Source: Cryptomeria japonica (taxonomy: Eukaryota > Streptophyta > Pinopsida > Cupressales > Cupressaceae). From it: a stretch of DNA of 64,000 nt. The notes under the pieces were generated by a model that did not search any database, was not told the origin of the DNA, and saw nothing but the letters and a program-made list of their open reading frames with translations. The stretch covers positions 470,880,008 through 470,944,007 of the forward strand of contig NC_081405.1 of the NCBI RefSeq assembly GCF_030272615.1. Direction: 5' to 3'. The translations under genes and the position numbers were made by a program. Positions 57,482-64,000 of this stretch are shown here, piece after piece; position 1 is the first letter of the stretch, and every line of letters begins with the position of its first letter.

Positions 57482-58781
57482 AAAATGGTTTCAGAACTTA
57501 CAATGTTGTTTTGGACACACAATATGACTATCTTATTAAGCCAAAAATTACACAACTCAAAATTTTTGATTTATTTTGTAATAGTGATAAATGAATAGGC
57601 TGGAAAATACTAAGGACACTATTTAGAGAGAACTAAAAAATGTTCACAACTTAAACTCTATCCCTTTCTAGTTAACACAAGTCACAACCTACAAAAATAA
57701 ACATCTTTCTACATAAAGGAAACAAAGATGAGACAAAAATTGAGGATAAATTACATTATCACAAGATTACATAAATCATCTTCAATAAGTTTGAAGAGTG
57801 AAACAAATCTAAGAAGGTGAGAAGCTTGATTTTATTTATCAAAATGTGTCCTTACAACAACTGTACAAATCTAAAAATGAGTTGTAGTGCCATTACAATA
57901 CTAGAAAGATCTAGTTTACAAGTTACAATCTCAGTCTAAATAGTAAGAACTAACTTTTGAAAAGATCTTAAAGCTATTTTTTATAGAGTAAAAAATCTCT
58001 CTACAACAAAGGAACATGTATAGAGAAATAAATGACAAGAAATGAATATGTTATGTCATTTTTTTAAGTCAAACCCCTTGGGTGTCTATCTTAGTTGTTG
58101 CTACTTTTGAGGCCTCAAAAGTTCTCCAAAAAGGTGAGAATATTATGAAAAATTATCTTCCTTGATCCACCCATTGATTATTCTCCCAAATCAACTCCTA
58201 GATGCCTTAAACACGCTCAAATTTGGTCAAAAAGTCTCCTACTTTTTCTCAACCACTTGAAAAGGTCATCAACCTCCTCCAAGATGCTCTCCTTGACTTT
58301 TGCAACTTATTTCCATCATCATAGGGCATGTGTTCCTCATGATTTTGGGGTTGAAAAAGTGTTGGGGTCGGATGGAAAGTTATTAGGCCAATTAAGACTT
58401 TCAAAACTACTTAAAATTATCTATTAATGGCTTGAAACTAACCTCCCTTCACACCTTTTACCCTTGAAGGGTCCTAACACATCAAATTCTCAAGAAGGCA
58501 TCCCAAATTTGGAACTAGATCATTAGATGATTGCAATACTTTATAAGACCTCCATATAGTTTTCCTTTGTGTGTTTGACTCTTCATTAATTTTATGTCAT
58601 TTGACATGCCATTGATTTCCTTATCACCTTCCATCATGGCTCAAGTCTTGTCTTTAACATGCTTGTATTTTTCATGAAAAACCCTTCTTTTGGCTTGCAC
58701 CTTGTCACTCCTTCCATGCTTTATCATCCATCACCCGTATATATGTTATTAACCAACAATCTCTATTCATTACTTGACTAT
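57482..58781. other. No gene recognised
   Basis: AT-rich, no sustained frame. The stretch 58050-58520 has the look of decayed retroelement leader or LTR sequence, but I could not set ends. Confidence 0.45.
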
Positions 58782-58786
58782 CTTTA

Positions 58787-59905
58787 TGTTGAATATTCTA
58801 AACAACTGAGAGGGGGGGAATTGGTTGCACATTAAAATATATATTACTTTTCCCACATAAACATATCTGACAACTTAAAACATAGATTACTTAACCATGA
58901 ACAAATAGGAACATGAAAGAACACACACATGAAACACTAGATATGACATGGAAAACCCAAGGTAAAGACCACAGAGAATGTTAGTTCTTAATATGAAAAC
59001 ACCTCTTAGGGTGACACTAGTTAAGGTGAATTTTACAAAGATGCCTCGCTATCAGAATGCTCACTGTAGGTGGGCTCACTGCTTGGCTAAAACCGCTAGA
59101 AAAAGAAGGAAGGCTCACTACCTAGAGGAAGAAAGAAATAATCCACCACAAAGGTACAAATGCCACATAGTTGTAATGCTGGAAGGAACCTTAGACTCAC
59201 TACCATCAGTACTAAATAGCATTAGCATACAACCATATTGATCAACCACGTTTCATCACCAAAGATAGATCTTCCTTTTATAATCAAATTCCTTCTAAGA
59301 TTCCTTCTTGTAATATTTCATTACAACCATTATTTATATATATTGATCTCCAAAATAGATTTTTTCATCAGCCAAGGAGATAATGAAACAAAATTCAAAA
59401 TAGGTCTTCACTGAGCATTCTTATGGTGGAAAGGAATGAGAAGTGGACCACACCATAATGCAACAACATGTTATCCAAACGCCAAAATCACCAGACCAAA
59501 AGATAGAGTATCTGAGGTTAACCAAACCAGGAAAGAACATAGCCAAGAACATAATTTTGGAGCACATCAACACGTGCAGAATTAGAATAACAAAGATACA
59601 TGCATGACCATCAAAAATCCAAAAACACAACAAGAGGACTAAAAATGCAGAGTAATGCTGAGCTCTATAAAATCTGCTAGATAATCATTATCATCACTGC
59701 ATAGACTTCCGAAGCACAACTTCCAGACCACCAAAACATAAGAGTAGAACCTCAAAGAAATATCCAGCAATATGCCAACACATCATGATTAAATATAGAA
59801 CAAGCCAGGGAATCTAGAGTAGAATCAAACAGTAGAACACAAAATCAGTACGTTGACATCAATGCCAACTATACTGATACATCAATCAACTTCACATTTG
59901 CAACA
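58787..59905 (-). repeat. Element K: solo LTR
   Basis: 1119 bases flanked by CTTTA at 58782-58786 and 59906-59910. Minus strand TGTTGCAAATGTG to GAATATTCAACA. Carries the TTGACATCAATGCCAA variant of the shared motif (59853-59868) and ctgagagggggggaattgg at its 3' end (58807-58825). No partner LTR or coding region. Confidence 0.85.
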
Positions 59906-59910
59906 CTTTA

Positions 59911-60698
59911 TGCACATATATGCCCTTCTATATGTTGATAGTAATATATTCTTGTGATTATCTTCCTATATCTCTACTATTATTTCATATCTAATAATTG
60001 TTCTTCATAGGCTTTTGAGAAATATTCTAGGTGAGCATTTTTTCCCTTGCTCCTAGCTTTGCCATGTCACTTGGTAAGGGACTATAACTGTGCATTCACC
60101 TATGATCTTTATAGGTGTTGTCTTTATTACTTCTAATTCATATAATAAATGTTGATTTATTCTTGATTCTTTATGAGGGCTATCTTTCTTATAAGAATAG
60201 ATAAGACCAAGAGTTAAACATAATTACCTCACTTACATAGTAGACAACATAGACATTGACTTGTCATAGTTTACCTTTCTAACAAAGAAATGTTCTTATG
60301 GATTCTTATCATAGTTTACCTTTCTAACATAATATTTTCCTTGACCACCTAATGAAATTGTGTTTTCAAGTGTGACTGATACCTATGAAATTCATTATGA
60401 ATATCTTTTTTCTTGCTTGGAACTGCCATGTCCTTGGACCGCCCTACAACTCTATACATTGCACTTGGACTATCATAATTATCTTCATGAATTGATTAAC
60501 ACTTTGCATGACCATCATTGCCATCTTTTGTTTCTTGAGTTTTATGCACTCCTCAAGGCTATCATATATCTTTTGATAAGGATTTACATCTATTTGATTT
60601 TTGCACACTTTGATTGTCTATTGTGCTTTGGTCATACTTATCTCTATTGTAACTGTCACCTTTTGTGACTATTTTTTAATTGTGCATAGGTTGGGCTT
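59911..60698. other. No gene recognised
   Basis: T-rich plus strand, short frames only. Two short near-repeats (catagtttacctttctaaca) at about 60267 and 60310. Confidence 0.45.
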
Positions 60699-61659
60699 TG
60701 TTGATGTGTGTTTTAGGCACAATTGAACACAAAATAAAATACCAAATTATTTTACCCTCTTGAACAAAATCACTTCAGATGCTAAATATCTAATCAACTA
60801 AGATGATTCCAAGGTTTCTATAGTTAGTTCTTGACATGTGGGTAACTCAATGGCTGATGTGATTTGCTATTTTCACCTGGGGACTTATACAATTGTTCTA
60901 AATGATGAATGGACATGGATTTGATAAAGGTTTTGAATGATTTTGTAATTCTATCTCTCAATCTATTCTAACAAAGGATTTTCAAATAAAATGCAAAAGG
61001 GATGAGGGTTTAGAAATTCTATTCTAAAACTATCTAAACTAGAATACAAGATGTTATGAATGATTCAATAAAATTAAACTAAGCAAGGTTTCATCATCAA
61101 AGAACAATTCAACACAATCTTAGTGCAATCATCTAAGGTAAATTTGTAAATGTTCAAATTATCACCATCAACATTAATACCATCAAGGCAATGCATGCCA
61201 ATGGACATGCAATAATTGAAGTTAAGTCCAATTCAAATTCTAGTTGACCACATAAGGAAAGCTTACAATTAGTAAGAAGCTAGTGGTATGCATTAAACAA
61301 ATTTTATTCAAATGCATTCAACACTTCTTTCATCCGATCTAAAATACTTGAAAGAAAAATATAATTTAAGTTCTAATCTAAATTTTGAGGAAATGAGAAC
61401 CACAAATGCATACAAAATCTAAACAAAACCACCAAACTTCAATGATTTGTATTCAAACTTGTAGCATATAAATGACAATTCTCAAAAATCTCTCTCTTAC
61501 AAATAAGAGGCAAATGGGTTTATATAGAGTCTAAAATGAAATGAATGGCCAATTCATTTAGGATCAAGGGCCAAGAACATGCCAACATTGCCCTAATGTT
61601 TCCCTAATTAGCATTTACATCAAAAAGTGGAATAAAAAAAGAGGTACAATGGGATGACA
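60699..61659 (-). repeat. Possible LTR adjoining the unknown ORF (element L)
   Basis: Minus strand would start TGTCATCCCATTG and end ACACATCAACA, with a TATA box (CTATATAAACCC, plus 61515-61526). It lies just past the stop of the reading frame at 61664. No purine tract adjoins it and no second copy is in view, so this is tentative. Confidence 0.3.
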
Positions 61660-61663
61660 CCTA

Positions 61664-64000
61664 GTCATCAAGTAGGGAACCTTCTAGAAGATTATGGCCT
61701 GCATCCCTCTCTCTAGCTGCATACTCAATGAATCTAGCTAATACTGAGTTGAGTTCCTCCATCGTAACACTAGGTAGACCTTCCTTCTACAAATTGATCA
61801 CATCCAAGGCATCTGAGAAAGAATAAAAAATGTTTTCCCAATCCGACATAAGCTTCTGCAAGTTGTTAATGTGATTGACGAGAGAAACCAAGTCATCTAG
61901 CCAATTCTTCCTTGATGATTCCAACTGATTAAAGTAGATAAAATTCATCTTTTCCTTCAATTCTTCCAAATTCAAATTGTTGGAAGCATGGAAATCTAGT
62001 CCCAATAATTATTCAATGGATATAAGGATCTTGGATTGTATCTCTTGAATGGATCCTTCCATCTTTGTGCATTCTTGTAATGCATGATCATACAAAATCT
62101 TTTGCATGGCCAATGAACAATACCAACCATGGAAATCATAAACATTGCCTGCCTGGACAACTCCCTCTTGGAAAAATATGGAAATTGGAATTTGCTTCAA
62201 CACTCTAAGGAAAGGAATAGTCTTCTCCTACAAAGGTTGGAAATATTCCCAAACTCCCTCCAAGTATTGCATCCTGAATATAAGCATCGTTGTCTTGTCA
62301 AATACTTGGACAAACTGAGCTAGGAAATCATCTGCTTTCTTTTAAATATCTTCAATCCATTTTACAACCTCTTGATATATATTCCTCATCACCTCATGGT
62401 TGAAAGGGGATCCATGATCAATAGTAATAGGTGAGACAAAAGCATGATCCTCACACCTTTGGGAATTCATCTCTTCAATGTAATCCTTGAGCCTCTTGTT
62501 CTCACATGCAAGAATCTCTTTCTTCCCAATGGTCCTATCCAATCATTCCTCAATCACCTTGACCTTATCATCAAGTACTTGGAGCTCTTGCTTCTTCATA
62601 GTAGGTCGAAGGTCAATTTTGGTAACCTGATAATCCATAGGAGTAACCAAATCTCTATCTTATCACCCATTGGGACAAACACTTGTGCAATAAGTGCTCT
62701 TGTATCATCTCTAGTAATCCTAGAGAACATATTAGCTTTCTTATGCTCCTTCTCCTTGTCAACCCTAGATAGGAAATCATCAATATCTTCTACAGGTTGC
62801 ACCTCTATCATTTTCTTCTTCTCCATGTTCTTCAGCAACCAGTCGAGAATAGTAAAAATTCCCATCCCGTCTTTGAAGTTCATGTCCTAATAAAGTCCTA
62901 TCAAGGCTGAAATAACATAATCATCAATATCTATATCTTAGTAAAATCTACCACATTGTTTCCCAAGTCGACCTCCAACTGAACTGTGGGAGATCCTGAC
63001 AATTCTTTATCATCATCCTCATGTGGTGCTGACTGCACTGTAGCATGCAATTCTTGGTTATTATTCGGTAGGATTTACATGTTTGAACCCTATCTCGACT
63101 CATTTCCCTTCTCTATCATATCATTCTCCTTCACAAATGAGGATCTCATGGTAGATTGAGGAGTGCTAGGCTTGTGTTTCTTTTGCCTTGAATTCTGGCT
63201 AACAATCTCCTTGCCTCTAGCTTGTGATTCTCTAGTCATACCTTTCCATCTTTTAGAAGCTTGAATCTCCTCATCATTGTACATTCTTACATTACTGACT
63301 GTTCTCTCATCATCATTGAGAGAGCACTCCTCATTTCTCATCATCTCATAGGTAAAGGTGACCTTCAATTTTCTTAGCTCATTAACATACATTTCCACCC
63401 ATTCACTAGAGTAAACATTCACTTCTCTCATTAAAACATTCAAATCTACCAACTCAGGTCATGTTGAATTAAAGAACATGATAGGCCCATCTTTCTCATT
63501 TACATATTGCAGATGGATGGGATCCCAACTATCTTGCATCTAATTTTTAATGGAGAAGAGATTACAATTTCTCATGAAGTCCAATGACATACAATACCAC
63601 ATCTTCCTTCTTACTGTAATTCATCCATGAGATTGGCCCAATAATATTCAATGTCAATATTATTTATAAACTTTCCTCCTTTGATCTTTACAATTATCTG
63701 AAATGGATCAAATCAATCCCTGCTCTTATAGGTTCCAAGATGATAAAATTATAACTCCTCACTAACTGCATCTATTGTGGTTGCATTGTGGCATACCTCC
63801 ATCATCTTTTGTAATGTAATAGGAAAATATATAACCATTATGTTCTTAGCCTTTTGGAGAGAATCATACCCCAAAATTTGTCTCACTACCTCAAGTAAAA
63901 CCATTATGTCTAGCGGATACCTAGGAAGCTTGTATGGTTCTGATGTGAATCCTTGAATCCTTAGGTATGTGAAGGTAGGAAAATAGATATACCATGATCT
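61664..64000 (-). pseudogene. Unknown protein remnant (element L), continues past right edge
   Basis: A decayed frame of about 780 codons on the minus strand with several stops and frame changes, ending AGHNLLEGSLLDD and TAG at 61664. Readable blocks: YFPTFTYLRIQGFTSEPYKL, PRYPLDIMVLLEVVRQILGY, VNVYSSEWVEMYVNELRKLK, FKDGMGIFTILDWLLKNMEK, ILACENKRLKDYIEEMNSQR, VYDFHGWYCSLAMQKILYDH and WLDDLVSLVNHINNLQKLMS. The middle is Lys/Arg/Ser-rich and the C-terminus is coiled-coil-like. No enzyme motif is seen. Its layout (N-terminal globular, basic middle, helical end) recalls ORF2 of C but I see no direct sequence match. It could be a non-autonomous retroelement ORF or a decayed host gene. Confidence 0.45.

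Overview
The window looks like intergenic DNA from a very large plant nuclear genome. A gymnosperm or conifer is my best guess, inferred from density of old nested LTR elements, very long LTRs, decayed coding sequence and the absence of any recognisable host gene in 64 kb. No rRNA, tRNA gene, CRISPR array or bacterial feature was seen. Almost everything supportable is LTR retrotransposon sequence. Many element boundaries were fixed from TG...CA ends plus target-site duplications (TSDs) read directly.

Layout. 1-4062: 5' part of a Ty1/copia element on the minus strand (element A), running off the left edge. 5175-6722: probable solo LTR (M). About 7005-7290: SINE-like segment. 8433-22601: non-coding LTR element (B) on the minus strand. 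It is split by a 3.3-kb solo LTR (H, 9354-12698, TSD TAAAA) and by an 8-kb two-ORF element without pol (C, 14269-22310, TSD ACAAG) inserted in its 5' LTR. 23915-25598: solo LTR (I, TSD ATTGT). 25717-26894: complete 1.18-kb miniature LTR element of the B family (J, TSD AACAA). 27678-43199: element D, a distant relative of C, also with two ORFs and no pol. D is interrupted by a full copia element (E, 31931-39601) and by a solo LTR of the E family (40495-42057, TSD TTTGT). 43278-57476: copia element F on the minus strand, interrupted in its reverse transcriptase by copia element G (45930-53152, TSD GATAT). 58787-59905: solo LTR (K, TSD CTTTA). 60699-64000: decayed minus-strand reading frame of unknown family, possibly with its own LTR.

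How the parts relate. E, F, G and A carry gag, protease, integrase, reverse transcriptase and RNase H remnants in copia order; all are broken by stops and frameshifts. C and D carry an ORF1 (coiled coil plus several CCHC knuckles, Gag-like) and a long ORF2 of unknown function, and no protease, integrase or reverse transcriptase. Their PBS, polypurine tract and several LTR sequence modules match those of the copia elements, which suggests movement in trans. The C/D ORF pair is the best candidate here for something little described. A second strong signal is that premature stops are overwhelmingly TAG and recur at the same integrase motif in all four copia elements, which fits C-to-T decay of methylated CAG/CTG sites.
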